Positions 41,550 through 53,334 of a stretch of DNA of 64,000 bases are shown here, piece after piece (position 1 is the first letter of the stretch; each line of letters opens with the position of its first letter). A model generated the notes under the pieces. It worked only from the letters and a program-made list of their open reading frames with translations, did not search any database and was not told where the DNA came from. Made by a program: the position numbers and the translations under genes. The DNA is taken from positions 4,588,001-4,652,000 of the forward strand of contig OU862920.1 of assembly GCA_917880885.1 (NCBI GenBank), in the 5' to 3' direction. This DNA is from Limnephilus marmoratus. Lineage: Eukaryota > Arthropoda > Insecta > Trichoptera > Limnephilidae.

Positions 41550-41720
41550 ATAGCAATAGCGACATTGGTTAATGCGCACGTCCCGGTTAGATGAGAGGTC
41601 TGGGTTCGAGTCCCAGTTGCGACCATTGTTTTTTTTTTTCTATTTTTCTGTGTCTTGATCTTTTTCATATTTTCTTTTAAATTATTATTGTTTTCTTCTT
41701 CAATGAAATTTTATTTATTT
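41550..41720 (+). repeat. SINE family 2, longest copy
   Basis: GCGACATTGGTTAATGCGCA (A-box-like), then GGTCTGGGTTCGAGTCCCAG, TTGCGACC (near-consensus B box), a T-rich stretch and the TTCTTCTTCAATGA tail. It has the best tRNA-like head of the family. Confidence 0.7.
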
Positions 41721-42659
41721 ATTGTTAACATGTTTAATTTGTAGAACTCCTTTTAATTATTTTTTTATTTTACATATTTTATAGCTGTTTCGTAAGGTTT
41801 TGAACATCAAAGAATTTTTTGTAGGTCGGATATTCTATTTTTTTCTAAGATTATACAAAGATTTATCAAAAAAGACAAGATATGTTGTACTCGAAGTATT
41901 TTATTAAAACTTCTATGATTTTTTTAAAATATAAATACCGCACAAGAGTCTCAATTGCTCCCAACCAGTGAGACCATGGCATCCCCAATTGGGGTATGTT
42001 GTACTTATCCCTAAACCGCGGAGGTCGTCAAGCGATCATATTTTCAAACATAAGTCCATGATTTGCATTACTTTGGCGTGCATCGTGTCGCCTAAAATCA
42101 TGGTTACGTAAGTTGGCGACATTTCAAATGTCACTTCTAGAAATTGTTTATACTTTGGTCCCCCCATTCCGAAACGATAATAAATTTCGCAACCTCATTG
42201 TGGATGACCCTATTGTTGGCAGTGTTGACAAATGCAGCTCCCCTTTCAATAATATGTTATTATTTAATAGATTAAATTAAATTTGCGAACAAATTGAGCG
42301 TTCTGGGGAGGAGGTGAGACGCAGAACATTATTATTTGTGTCGAATTTTTGGTGAGCAGTCCAGATGTGTTCTAGTTGCGTTGTGCGCAGTGTTGCCACT
42401 CAGCTCATTTAGAGCTAGATTTAGTTCCAAAATGAGATCCTCAGCACCAAAAAAGTGGTTTAGCTTCTTTGCTCGTTTTTTCAGATAATCTAGTTCCTCT
42501 TTATATTCAAAACTCATGCACGAAAAATGACAATTTTGGATTTATTTATTTAGGAACCAGAAACAGGGTTTTACAGGTACTGCAGCTGCCTTCCTCCCCC
42601 CTCCGCCCCCGCCCGGGATACTTGAAAAATCGAAGGAACCTTATTTATTTATGATTTAC
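41721..42659. other. Spacer
   Basis: Nothing recognised; short open frames lack domains. Confidence 0.4.
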
Positions 42660-43315
42660 TAGCTGGTACCCGGCATGCGTTGCTATGCCATTTAATAAAG
42701 AAATTTTTTCTCCCTGCGTGTAATTTCCCATTCGTCTCGTTCCCCTTCCGCCCCCCCTCTATTCCTCTCCCGCGTCCTCTACCCCTCTCGCGTTTCCACT
42801 AAGCCTCCTCCACCTTCCCTCTCCCCACTCCACTCCCCCCCTTCACCCGTTCCCCTCCCGAGTTCCCCTCCCCCCTCCCTGGTTCTCCTCCCCCCCCTCC
42901 CGCGTTCCGTAAATTAATTCCCGTACATTTAGTTTTCAAACAGCTCGCGTGCCACCTATTGCAATTTTTTTATACAAATTTCATAATGCCAGAGCTCACC
43001 AGACAATAACGAACACAACAAAAAAATATATATTCAATTTGGTGCATTCGTTCTCAAGTTATGCGCGTACATGCATTTCGGCGATTCATTTTTATACAAA
43101 TTTCATAACGCCAGAGTTCATCAGTAGTGTTACACAAATCTTGTCCTGATAATAACGAACACAACAAAAAAAGAATTATCCTATTTGGTGCAGTCGTTCG
43201 GATGTTATGCGCGTACATACATTTCGGCGATTCATTTTTATTTATATAGATAGATAGATAGATAGATTTATATAGATAGATAGATAGATAGAAGATAGAT
43301 TTCTTATCAGAATAT
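42660..43315 (+). repeat. Family E repeat with C/T-rich body and GATA tail
   Basis: Starts ACTAGCTGGTACCCGGCATG then CGTTGCTATGCC, followed by a C/T-rich body (42720-42905). Two tandem units of about 130 bp follow (AAATTTCATAATGCCAGAGC / AAATTTCATAACGCCAGAGT, each ending CATTTCGGCGATTCATTTTT). It ends in (GATA)n at 43240-43315. This arrangement resembles the 3' region of an RTE-type or SINE-like retrotransposon with a microsatellite tail. A reversed partial copy is at 40105-40320. Confidence 0.6.
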
Positions 43316-43481
43316 CTCTGGCCATTCCTCCCCACCTCAGGATGGCTAATTATGGTTAAATAAAAATTAGTCCCAACAGGCTACATAAGATTTTAGCTCT
43401 ATTTTAGGTCCTTTCCAGAGTGTCGTCTAGCTTTATTTTGAAAATCGAGTTGGCAACATTGGTTGTGCACGGGGTGATTAA

Positions 43482-43679
43482 CGATGACCGGACAACTCGG
43501 AATTAAATCAACTCAACACCTCCTTTGAAAAGTCATTAAAAATGATGAAAAAAACATATAAAAATTGGTTAAATACGTCACGTTAGGTTAATTTTGTGTT
43601 ATTTTTATTTTTTTTCATAACTTTTAATGACTTTTCAAAGATGTGTTGAGTTGACTTAATTCTGAGTTGACATGGAACC
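43482..43679. repeat. Palindromic MITE family G, best copy
   Basis: The left arm CAACTCGGAATTAAATCAAC, TCAACACCTCCTTTGAAAAG is matched by the right arm reverse-complemented (CAACTCAGAATTAAGTCAAC, TCAACACATCTTTGAAAAG). About 55-bp arms surround an A/T-rich centre. Confidence 0.75.
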
Positions 43680-44265
43680 AAATTGACAACGGATCGAAAT
43701 CGTGATATCTTGTTTTAAATAGCGTTGATGTATTGAATGACTTGTCATTGCTTGAATAGCTTTAAAGATATTGCGAAACTATCTTTAACAGGGTATGAAA
43801 TATAACAGATAAATGAATCCAGTTCCAACAGCGAAATTTCATGTTATTTACAAACGTATGAATTCAAAAGCGAAGAAGACAACAGGCGTGATTTCGCTGA
43901 TCTAGGTCCAAGGGACATATTTGAGATGAGATTTACTGCGTTTATTACCGCACATAAGTTCGTTCGTCAGACAAGCTGTCATCAGCGGCCACAAACATCT
44001 CGCTGTAGGCTCTTCTTTGCGAAAAAAGCCTTCTTGTGCTTTTGAAAGATGTAAAAATCATTCGGGAACAAACAACAGATCTCGTGGAGTTTCTTTCCAT
44101 TCGTAAATAAACACAATTCGCGTATTATTTCAATAAATACAAGGCTTTTAGATACTTAAAAACGGTAAATGTCGAAATAAAATAAATTGAGATAGCAGTA
44201 TGTCGTCTTATTCGGCATTCCGTATTCGTCTTCGTCTAAGCGTATCTTGTCATCTCATTCACACG
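43680..44265. other. Spacer
   Basis: Nothing recognised. Confidence 0.4.
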
Positions 44266-44492
44266 TGGTCAAGGACTAAGACTCGCAATCCGAAGGTCGC
44301 GGGATCGAATCCCGGCGTGCGCAAATAAATTTTATTTGAGTGATTTGTGTTATTTCACAATTAATTCATTTTAAATAATATATAATATTTGTTCACATGA
44401 AGCGGATACATTGTGATATAACATTATTAATTTAAAATTAAACAATAACTTTGTGAACACCACTTTTATTTTTTATACTTTATGCCTACTGG

Positions 44493-44519
44493 GTTTCGCT
44501 ACAACCGTAGCTTCTTCAA
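44493..44519 (-). ncRNA. Decayed hammerhead motif, left arm
   Basis: Minus strand: UUGAAGA, stem II GCUAC/GUAGC with loop GGUU, GAAAC, CCA, GUA. The first core C is U, as in the 17119 copy. Confidence 0.6.
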
Positions 44520-44541
44520 GGCAGTAGAGTTATATACTGCC

Positions 44542-44574
44542 CTGAAGAAGCTACGGCTGTAGCGAAACCCGGTC
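44542..44574 (+). ncRNA. Hammerhead ribozyme core, intact, right arm
   Basis: CUGAAGA (44542-44548), A, stem II GCUAC/GUAGC with loop GGCU, GAAAC (44564-44568), CCG, GUC (44572-44574). Stem I is well formed: GCC/GGC inside and AUACU/AGUAU outside, separated by an AUAA internal loop. This is the best-folded hammerhead in the window. Confidence 0.85.
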
Positions 44575-44986
44575 GGCATAAAGTATAAAAAATAACAGTG
44601 TGTTTACAGAGTTATTGATTTATTTTAAATTAATACCTATATAATATATTTGGGTACGTTCCAGAGTGGAAGGTACGCTCAGTACCGCCCTGGTGTAAGA
44701 CCACCAATCAGAATTGAAACGTTGCTTGTTTTATTTAATTCATTAAATTCGAAGAAAATAAAATGACAACAATAATGAACTAAATTATCAGGAATAACAC
44801 GTTGGCATAAAGAATTGATTAAGTATGTGTTAAACATTAAAATTGCTACATTAAAAATGTCGATGTAATTTGTATATTTCTTTGCTAAACTATGTAAGCA
44901 AGGAATTGACGAATACGCTACATAATTGGTTTATAAATGGGGACGTTGAGATAGGTCCTTATGTCTAGTGATGCCGAATAGGTACT

Positions 44987-45502
44987 CTATTGACTACAGA
45001 CAAGAGTTCGTAACAGTCAAGCTCCGAATTTACAAAAATATATATATATAGGTCGCCTATCCTTCGCCGATCTCAAGTGTAGGTATTTTAAAGGTATTTA
45101 AAAAAGTGTAATTAATTTGTTTTAAGGGGATGATCAACTAAAAATTAACAAATCTTAGTAACTTTCGCTGAATTTTTTCGACATTTTTTTAATGAATTTT
45201 ATGGTGAGGTGACCAAATTACGGAATTATACTCTAATTGGCTACGAACTAGACAAGAGTTCGCAACAGTCAAGCTCCGAATTTACAATTAAAAAAATATA
45301 TATATAGGTCGCCTATCCTTCGCCGATCTCAAGTGTAGGTATTTTAAAGGTATTTAAAAAAGTGTAATTAATTTGTTCTAAGGGGAGATCAACTAAAAAT
45401 TAATAAATCTTAGTAACTTTCGCTGAATTTTTTCGACATTTTTTTAATGAATTTAATGGTGAGGTGACCAAATTACGGAATTATACTCTAATTGGCTACG
45501 AA
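44987..45502 (+). repeat. Tandem duplication, two units of 252 bp
   Basis: GACAAGAGTTCG at 44999 and 45251 starts two units that agree almost throughout (AACAGTCAAGCTCCGAATTT, GGTCGCCTATCCTTCGCCGA, TCTCAAGTGTAGGTATTTTA, GGTGAGGTGACCAAATTACG). Differences are few and mostly in A/T runs. Confidence 0.9.
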
Positions 45503-46001
45503 TAAAGAGACAAATAAAATTTTCATGACAGAATTGAATTTTAGTTTAACTATTAATCATTTTTAATATAACATTAATTTTAAAAAGTAGATAGGTATGT
45601 TTGTCGGGATTTCAGAGCCACGTTCGGACATTGAGCTAATAGGTACAATTATTTAGACCTGGAGAACACATTATGCAAGACATGGTGAAAAATAAAACAA
45701 ACTATTTGCTCCTGTATTCCGAGACCCGTTATCACTTTACATTCTGCAGGCGTGATCGTGTTTCATGCTCGACTCTCATTCAACTTCTTCTTGCATCATG
45801 AGAATTGTTAGAGTTTCGATTTAATGTATTTGATTTGTAGGAAAATGTTACACTGCAATAACAGTATAACGAATACAAAAGGTTTTCTATGTAAATACCG
45901 AATTGTATTGTAGTACACAACCATGGTATACAATTTATCCTAAGAAATGTCCCTTTCTCAATATATTTTTTCTAACGTTCTTCAGGCAGATATGGTTCCG
46001 T
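45503..46001. other. Spacer
   Basis: Nothing recognised. Confidence 0.4.
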
Positions 46002-46370
46002 GATAGCCGATCCGCTGACAAGTGGCCTTGCGGCGTAGGTAGGTACTTATATACAGTGTGCAGTCGGTTAAGGGAAATAATATAATATAACTATAATCTA
46101 ATTACACAAAATATAACTAAGTCACCCCGAAGTGATGTGCAGAGAGAATGTACCACCGAATAACAAAAATATACAACATGTTTTTATTCAAATACGTCAA
46201 GGAAAAATCTGCTTCTCTAAATACTGTGTACATAGCAAAAATTCGACCTTGTGTATTTATAAAATCGTTTGATATTCTTGCCAACATATTATTAAGGGTA
46301 TTTTTAAATTGGTAAATAATGCACAAAAAAAATTATAGTAAATATCGTTTCGGGGGAGGCAACTGTCGAG
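46002..46370. mobile_element. Family R TIR element, copy 2, diverged
   Basis: GATAGCCGATCCGCTGACAA at the left, GGAGGCAACTGTCGAG at the right; ACTTATATACAGTGTGCAGT, TTACACAAAATATAACTAAG and ACATGTTTTTATTCAAATAC blocks match 20894-21488. It lacks the PLE fragment and so shows the empty site. Confidence 0.6.
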
Positions 46371-46535
46371 TTACCGGCAGATATGTACGGTAATATTGAA
46401 TAGCTCAGTCAAAGTTAGCTACCTAGACAAAATAAGGCTTATTTGAATATTGCATGTAGCAGATTTTCGGAAACGGAAACGGAACGTACAAACAAATTTA
46501 CAGACAAAGGAAATACCAAAAGTTTGAGTGATCAT

Positions 46536-46660
46536 CGCCCTGATGAAAGACCACCACTCAGAATCGAAACATTGCTTGCTTGAAATGGCATTAGTTGTAT
46601 TTGATAACCAGTTAAACCTTCCCAACCTTCCTCTTATCGATCTCCTTCCTCTTCTTAATT
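46536..46660 (+). repeat. Dispersed repeat shared with 8150-8285 and 44687-44735
   Basis: CGCCCTGATGAAAGACCACC, ACTCAGAATCGAAACATTGC, TTGCTTGAAATGGC, then a C/T-rich stretch. The CUGAUGA ... GAAAC order recalls a hammerhead, but stem II does not pair. Confidence 0.45.
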
Positions 46661-47312
46661 CCTTCAGCCTCACGGCACACGCCAATTGGTCATATCACAG
46701 TCCCATTAGTTCCGGAAAGTCGAGAATAATCACAAATAAAAAGAGGATTCTTTATTAAGTTTGCCCTTGGGAAACTCATGAATGATTTTTTAATAAAAGG
46801 TTTGAGATAAAATGTGAAACACGCCATTTAAAAGAAAATGCTTTCGTTCTATTCTACAACAAAGAACTTCACCTATCTCAATTTTCAAAAGAAAGAATAA
46901 CGAGTTTTCATGGTGCTTTATTTAATAAACTTCGGCGCGTACCCTTCTATCTAATTTCTGATTCTTGGAAAACTTTATCAGAGACTGTATCCTTCATCTT
47001 AACTCAAATTGTCTTGTTACTGTCTTTACCTTGTGTCTCCAGGACTAATATTATAGGAAAAGTTCTCCGTCTGCAGTACACCCTTTCTCGGTGCTTCATT
47101 TTTCTGTACTCTTAGATCTATTTGAGAAGAAATTTTCTTGACACTACTCCAAGCATTATAACAAGAAGCATTTGAAATAGAACACCTGAACACACTGGCG
47201 CACATTGTTCTGTGACCAAAGTAAGGTTGTGTTTAGTTTTAAAATTCGGGTGTGAATAATTTTGTGAGTAATTTTTTTATCACTTTCCGCTTAATGTTGT
47301 GATCAACTGAAT
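46661..47312. other. Spacer
   Basis: Nothing recognised. Confidence 0.4.
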
Positions 47313-48147
47313 AATAGGCCACTTGCATGGATTTCATAACGACTTCGAAATCGTGTGGATTGTTTTTTTTTTACTAAGATTACGAAAATGTTAGTACATT
47401 TTTTTAGAAATGTACAGTTTTTTTTTAAATAAATAAATCCATTATTTGGGCTCGTGACGTCACTACGTGAAAATGTGCCGTCTTCCAAAATATTCTTTTA
47501 ATTTTGTAAATTTCCACACTGATTTATTTTTTTTATAGGGCAACATTTAGATTTCACGAATTTTTGAATTTGACATTCAAAAATTTGACGTTCACTAGAT
47601 TTATTGTTTGTTCTCTGCAAACTTATCATTTGGTTTGACGTTTTGGCAGATGTTATGAAGAGAACCCCTTACATTTTATGCCTTCTGTACCTGTTTTAGA
47701 GGTGTAAGTAATGGTGCCAATTTTAACAAAATCAAATTTTATAATATTCTTATAATTATTATAAATTACAAGTACAAGTATATTGCATTGAATTTAGTCA
47801 TATATAGTCGATGAACATTATAATGATTTAAGATCAATAAGATGGATCAAGGAAAAAATATTTATGAGGTGCAATATTTTTGGTATACTTCGTTATTCCT
47901 CTGTGCCATTCATGTGGAAAACGTTATTTTTTTTAAATGATTTTCGGCTATGTAATTATCGTTTTTTCGCACCCATAAAATTATGTCCTGTCTTTCCGGT
48001 TTATAAAAAATGGTCTGATTTTTCGGATTGAAATTTTCGAAAAATCGCCATGGTTTCAAAAATACGATTAAAAAAAATACAGAATATCTTAGAATATTTG
48101 CCTAAACCGGAAAAAAATTAAATAATGTGACGCAAGTTTCCCATTGA
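47313..48147 (+). mobile_element. Family Q TIR element, copy 3
   Basis: Starts AATAGGCCACTTGCATGGAT and runs colinear with copy 1, then through the second half seen in copy 2 (CGGCTATGTAATTATCGTTT, TTATGTCCTGTCTTTCCGG). The right TIR is decayed (GACGCAAGTTTCCCATTG). Non-coding. Confidence 0.7.
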
Positions 48148-48185
48148 GCGTTCAAATTCATGAAAAAGCATCATTATAGCGAAAA

Positions 48186-48262
48186 GTATTGTATGTTTAT
48201 TGCCTTTTGGCCGTCACGGTACCGTTACCGAGAATCCTCACGGTAATTATTAAAGCGCACAT
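48186..48262. repeat. Family D right-end fragment
   Basis: GGCCGTCACGGTACCGTTAC, CGAGAATCCTCACGGTAATT, ATTAAAGCGCAC matches the outer end of D elements at 32.6 and 28.4 kb. Confidence 0.6.
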
Positions 48263-48289
48263 TGGACCAAAAAATGTTACATTATAAGT

Positions 48290-48470
48290 AAAAAAAATAT
48301 AAGTTAAATTATAGTTCTCATTTGATAATAGACAGAACGTGCAGAAGAAGCTTGATAGCTTGAAATCCAAGCTCTATCGCTGGTACGCTGGCAGTTCAGT
48401 GCATACATGATGAAGATCGTCCTGATGATAGCCAACCTTTGATAAGAGGTGACACCAGAAGGAGAATAAT
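48290..48470 (+). pseudogene. Possible RTE-like 3' scrap
   Basis: KIVLMIANL near the end, followed by GAGGTGACACCAGAAGGAGA, parallels the IANMIANVR ... AAGGAGAAG end at 28200-28250. Upstream similarity is lost. Confidence 0.35.
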
Positions 48471-50180
48471 AAACTACAACTTTTTGTGAACTCTAATCAA
48501 AATTCTCCGTGGCCAGTTCTGTCGCGAGAAGCGAGAACACTGTCGGTCACGAGAGGACTCGCTCAGCAATGCCTTCATCGGCCGCTCGGAGCTCGGAGGT
48601 GCCCATGAATTATTCAGTCCTGAGTCCCGAGTCCCGAGTAACGGACAGGTCGCTGTTCGCTGTGTTCACACGTGACCCAAAAACATGCTGAAGAGATCGA
48701 CTCACATTCAGCACCGCCACTGAAGCGATCAAGACCACATTTAAAAAAAATATATTTGAGTTTATTTAGGATACACACAGTTATATATATTCTAAATTCG
48801 CTTTACATTTGATGGTGAATAAAATATAAACCAGACCTATCTACTGTGGCTCGGGCGCCGGGCGGCGCACGGAATTTTTTTTTATGCGATTTTAACCCTT
48901 ATGTATAAAGAAACTGTATGAAAGGCAAGCTCAGAATCGCTTGCGAAAATATTAATCTGGAGCTGCTTTTCATTTGATCTGAATGCTTTTCTGGATGAAT
49001 TTTTCATCTGAATGCTTTTAAATGAATGTTCCATGACATTTGTATGTCATTTTTCGCGGCTATCAATTATGGCGTAAATAATAATATTTAACATTTTCAA
49101 AAGAGTATCAAGGTCATTATTTTTTTTTAACTATTTTGAATTGTTATGTACGTGGGCATGTATTCAGGTTTGTGTAGAAATAATAAAATCAGTTTACATA
49201 TGTATGATTTTTTTTTTGACAATTTATTGTTTTCAAAATGGGAGTTTATTTATTTAATATACATGAAAAACTATATTAGACGACAATATGATCAGAAGTA
49301 TTATGTAAAATGTATTATCTGGTAAACAGAAAACAATCGCAAAAAAGCAATTGCTTTATTTTAATACCGATGTTTGATCATTAATTGCATTTATTACATG
49401 TAATTATTGTTTTTCTATTTTATTGACTTTTACTTAGATATTACACTTGTTGAATAACATATTAAAATTTGTAAATGTAAATAACATATTTTAAAATAAT
49501 ATAAACGTAGAGAAGAGAAATAAAAAGAAAATTCAAAAAGAAACCAAAAATTTATAAACATGTATACTTTTCAAACATTCCATGAAATTTTAGTTTTAAT
49601 TTTGATGAATTTATGAACTAGAGAATCATAAAATAGATTAAGAATAGAAAGTAGAGAAACGAAAAATGCAAAGAAAAATTTAAGCAGGTTTGGAAATTAC
49701 ATTGGTGTAAAAATAATATTAATGTAATACAAATATAGTACCGATATATAGTAATCCCACGTTCCATTCATGATAATTTTTGTTATGGTTATAAATTAGT
49801 AGATAAGTTATAATAGTATCTACAATAAGTAAAAATGAATACAAATATAATAAATTAACAATAAAAAGATAAAAGACTTGATTTAAGTACATTGCAAGCG
49901 TAATTTGATTTTAAACAAGAACAGTGTAAAATATCATTATCTCTTGGGGCATTGTAAGATTTGCAGATAAGTCATACGTATATTTGCAGATTTTGTGTAA
50001 AAAGTACATACACAAAATATATTAAATGATTTTCTTCAGTTATTTATTTTCCATTGGATGGCTATGAATATATCATGCATTACAACATCATCAAAATAAT
50101 ATATTACGTAGAATTAATAATATTTATTTTTTTTATTAATTCCTTTATTATTTATTTACATTTGTTGACCTTTTTTAAAT
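48471..50180. other. Long spacer
   Basis: 48500-48720 is less AT-rich with a short open frame (60 codons) that has no domain; CCTGAGTCCCGAGTCCCGAG is a small internal repeat. The rest is AT-rich with nothing recognised. Confidence 0.4.
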
Positions 50181-50856
50181 TAAGCGCGTTTAACCAGCCA
50201 GCGGCCGAAAATCCACATTTCGTCGAAAGTTGTTCTTACGATCGTACAGGGCGGTTCCAATTTCCATTTTCCGTACCAGGTTTTGAAAATTATAACTCAA
50301 TATCGATTTTATTTTATTTCAAATTTGCTTTAATTTATACCTATATTCAAAAATGCAGTATGTAATTATTTTTTGATTATAAGTTTTTATTTATCATTTT
50401 TCAATAATTTTTAAGTTAAATAAGAATGTTAAAAAAATCTGAAATATATTAGTTTGTAAGTGCGCAAATAAATACACAAACGGACCAATTTTCGTCAAGA
50501 AACACATGTACGTATATATTTTTTAATGATTATATTTAAACTAAAATTAAAATTCTGATACATACGTTTCCCAGATAATTTATTGATTTATTTTACTGCA
50601 TGATCATATGATTTGAAATGGGTGTTGTATAATTATTCAAAATCTTTTTTGAAAATTTAACAAAACTGCCAACGACCTACGGTGAAACCTTATTATACCA
50701 AAAATATTTTTTTTCCAAAATTTAAAACATGCGTTTCCTAGATAAAAGAACAACCTTTCGAAATCAATTTATAATCTTTTGTGGAAAAGAGTCAATACTT
50801 CTAAAATCTCATTTAAAAATGACATATTTCTGGTTTTCTCTGGTTATACCCTCTTA
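50181..50856 (+). mobile_element. Family P element, copy 4 (full length)
   Basis: Starts TAAGCGCGTTTAACCAGCCA and ends TTTCTCTGGTTATACCCTCT, TA, 676 bp. It keeps the ACGATCGTACAGGGCGGTTC block also found in copy 1. Confidence 0.75.
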
Positions 50857-51829
50857 TGTCCCGTTAAACTGAAAGAAAATGAAAGGAAAAAATAATAATA
50901 ATGGAAAACATTAAAACGAAAAGCAGAAAAACAGGGATAAGTACAAAAAAGTTCTTTCACTTAACCATTTTTAGCATACATTTGCTTTTGAAAATCAATT
51001 CCAAGCTTCAATTGAATTGGGAAACTTGTTATAAATTTTTGGAACCAGGTATTTATTTTGACCTTATTTATTTGGGTATCTGGGAATCACAAGTCCATCG
51101 TTTGCAGTTAGTCTTGTATTATGAACAAGTACCACCATTTTATTATTTTCATATTGAGATGTATTCTGATTCGCAATTTTAAGCCATAATATAGTACGAA
51201 CAGAAAACACATTTACAGAGTTATGTAGTAATGATTTTTGTGCATCATGTCTTTGTTCGTATTCAGATTTGTTTAGTAAAAAGTCACCTAGGAACATTGA
51301 AGATTTTGCACTGAAAGAAAAATTGTTTTTGTTGTATGTCCCCATGTAGTTATTCCATATCTTATTCTGGATTCCGCCAACGACAGATATACTATTCCAA
51401 GGGTATTTGAAGGAACAAAAAGCTTCAGTCTTTAAATTTTGCTCATAAGCCGTGTGTAAAAATTTGTATGTGAAAATAAATAATTAAAACATCTTAACAC
51501 AAGTATAACTCTGTGACATTGAAAAAGTTGTCAAAGCCATAAAGCCATACAAGAAACATAATCAAGTTGATTAATAAAATCAAATAATTAAGTTGATTTT
51601 GTTTGTCGTATGGCTTCGTTGTAAAAAATAATTACGAAAGAGAATAATTAAAATCGTGAAATACACAGCACAAGATATTGAAATTCTACATTTTTTCAGA
51701 TATGTAGCAAAATATATATTTTAGCCTATAGGCAAAGTATGTAGATATGTAATCTATAGACTATTCCACAGGAAAAAAGCTTCTTCTTTCTTTTTTGCCA
51801 CACAAAACTTTTTTGCCACATATTATGGA
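50857..51829. other. Spacer
   Basis: Overlapping open frames of about 93 codons on both strands at 50.9-51.3 kb have no recognisable domain. Nothing else is seen. Confidence 0.4.
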
Positions 51830-52200
51830 AAGGTGAGTTTGGAGAGGGCACCCGAAATAAGAAAATTCAACGTACTCATAAACGAAATAGATCCAAGATC
51901 CTACAGCCTTGACGAACCAGGAAACAACTCATATATGATGATGATACGATAACTAACGGGACACTGCCATCTCAGGAGAAACAAGCAGCTGTTGGAGTGG
52001 AAAACATCGATTGATGCAGGAAATGTGAAGAGCATGAAGAGACTCGGCCAAAATCCGGTTTTGATAGGAACAGGACTCGGAGACTTGTAAAGCCACATTA
52101 TGAAACCGGAAGACATAGCCGAATATCCAAGGACAACCCTGGTGAACTTTATCAAAAGGACCGGGTTACTGTCAAAGAAATGAGGTAAAATGGGAGAGAA
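51830..52200 (+). pseudogene. R1/LOA-type non-LTR C-terminal fragment
   Basis: Plus-strand frame reads LTGHCHLRRNKQLLEWKTSI, DAGNVKSMKRLGQNPVLIGT, GLGDL, a stop, then SHIMKPEDIAEYPRTTLVNF, IKRTGLLSKK and a stop. LTGHCHLRRH-like followed by a cysteine cluster, SHILEPEDI-like and FIKRTGLL is the typical C-terminus of R1-like insect elements after the RNase H domain. The cysteine cluster is lost by frameshift. Dead and 5' truncated. Confidence 0.7.
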
Positions 52201-52234
52201 CACAATGAAATGGTCAGAGTGCTCGCAGGGACCA

Positions 52235-52332
52235 TGGTATATTAAACAGTGTTTTTTTATTATATTTAACAGCGATTATATTAAACAGTGATTTTTATTA
52301 TATTATTTTATTAAACAGTGATTCTTCATATG
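52235..52332 (+). repeat. Short tandem repeat ATTAAACAGTGATTTTTATT
   Basis: Three to four loose units of about 23-35 bp sharing TTAAACAGTGATT(T/C)TT. Confidence 0.6.
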
Positions 52333-52344
52333 TTGTGTCTGTAT

Positions 52345-53046
52345 TAGGGAATGCAATCCCGATCTCGTGACATTTTTCGGGATCAATCCCGAAGCATAAT
52401 ATGACGAGATCCCGTTCGAGATCGACGGGATTGGGCGGCAGTAGTCAGCGACGCTACACACGTCCACTCGAGGCGCGAGTGGTGCGCTGACTAACTGACG
52501 GTCGGGCGGGAGTGTCGGTCGAAGAAAGAAAACTATCCCGACTATTTACGAGTATTAGTAGACTAGTGAAGGATGACGAGAGGGATAGATAATATAAAAC
52601 TGTGTCGAGTGAGTGAGAAAGAGATACCTGCGTGCGTGTAGGCAGCCATTTGTTTGTTTTAGTTGTTCAGTTATGGTCATTACTTTTTCTTAAATTATGC
52701 ATTTTTTATTGTATATGTGAGTTAAATAAACATAATTTTTGGATTCTTATGGCATTTTCAGCAGCTGGGTACATTGCAACGGACATTATATTCCGTTTAG
52801 CAGTAAGCACTCTTAATACACTTTGTTTTTTAAGAAGTTACTTTCAAAATCATAGTAATTACTTTCTCCTTAAGCTATATTTTTGTTGATTATTTTAATT
52901 TTAAAAAAATGTTAATTATTTAGTAACTAATATTAAAGAATAAAGGATTTTGTTTTCTTTCGAAAATTCCGAGATCTCGCGAGATTGTAATTTCTAATCT
53001 CGCGAGATGTCGAATTTGCGACCTCGAGTCGAGATTGCATTCCCTA
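52345..53046. mobile_element. Non-autonomous hAT, 702 bp, perfect 8-bp duplication
   Basis: Ends TAGGGAATGCAATC and GATTGCATTCCCTA; flanks GTCTGTAT at 52337-52344 and 53047-53054 are identical. Subterminal GAGATCCCG / CTCGCGAGAT motifs occur at both ends. A less AT-rich stretch at 52430-52520 has no domain. No transposase. Confidence 0.9.
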
Positions 53047-53054
53047 GTCTGTAT

Positions 53055-53334
53055 GTTGCTTCTGTGAATTTTTTTGTAAATTTTTTCTTCATATATTGCG
53101 ACTGCATATTGGGTTGGGTTGGGTTTAACTTTTCAAAAGTACTAATTGGCGATTTCTTAATGAGTTTTGATAACTCATGGGAGCGCAACTTAGTTGTATG
53201 TTTTATTTAATAAAAAATAATACCGTCTCCACTGTGATAAAATACATATGTATATATAGAATGTTTATGGTATTTGCAAAATTTCTAAAATTAACACATT
53301 TAAATTATGCTCTACGAATACGTGATGTCATAAT
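53055..53334. other. Spacer
   Basis: Nothing recognised. Confidence 0.35.

Larger units (their letters stand above)
44465..44600. repeat. Imperfect palindrome made of two opposed PLE termini
   Basis: TTTTTATACTTTATGCC ... GTTTCGCTACAACCGTAGCT on the left is mirrored by AGCTACGGCTGTAGCGAAAC ... GGCATAAAGTATAAAAA on the right. Confidence 0.8.
44266..44735 (+). repeat. SINE family 1 and adjoining repeat, split by a PLE terminus
   Basis: GGTCGCGGGATCGAATCCCG (B box), then GTGCGCAAATAAATTTTATT, run to about 44395. The adjoining block TACGTTCCAGAGTGGAAGG ... GAAACGTTGCTTG resumes at about 44645, as it does directly after the SINE on the minus strand at 8150-8300. The material between (about 44400-44640) is PLE terminal sequence with AATATAT on both sides. 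Confidence 0.6.

Noticed and set aside
46538..46575. CUGAUGA ... GAAAC arrangement
   Set aside because: The intervening 19 nt do not form stem II, and the two related copies do not restore it. It may be a fossil hammerhead but cannot be supported.
48509..48691. 60-codon frame in a GC-richer patch
   Set aside because: Low complexity (Ser/Arg rich) with no domain; likely chance.
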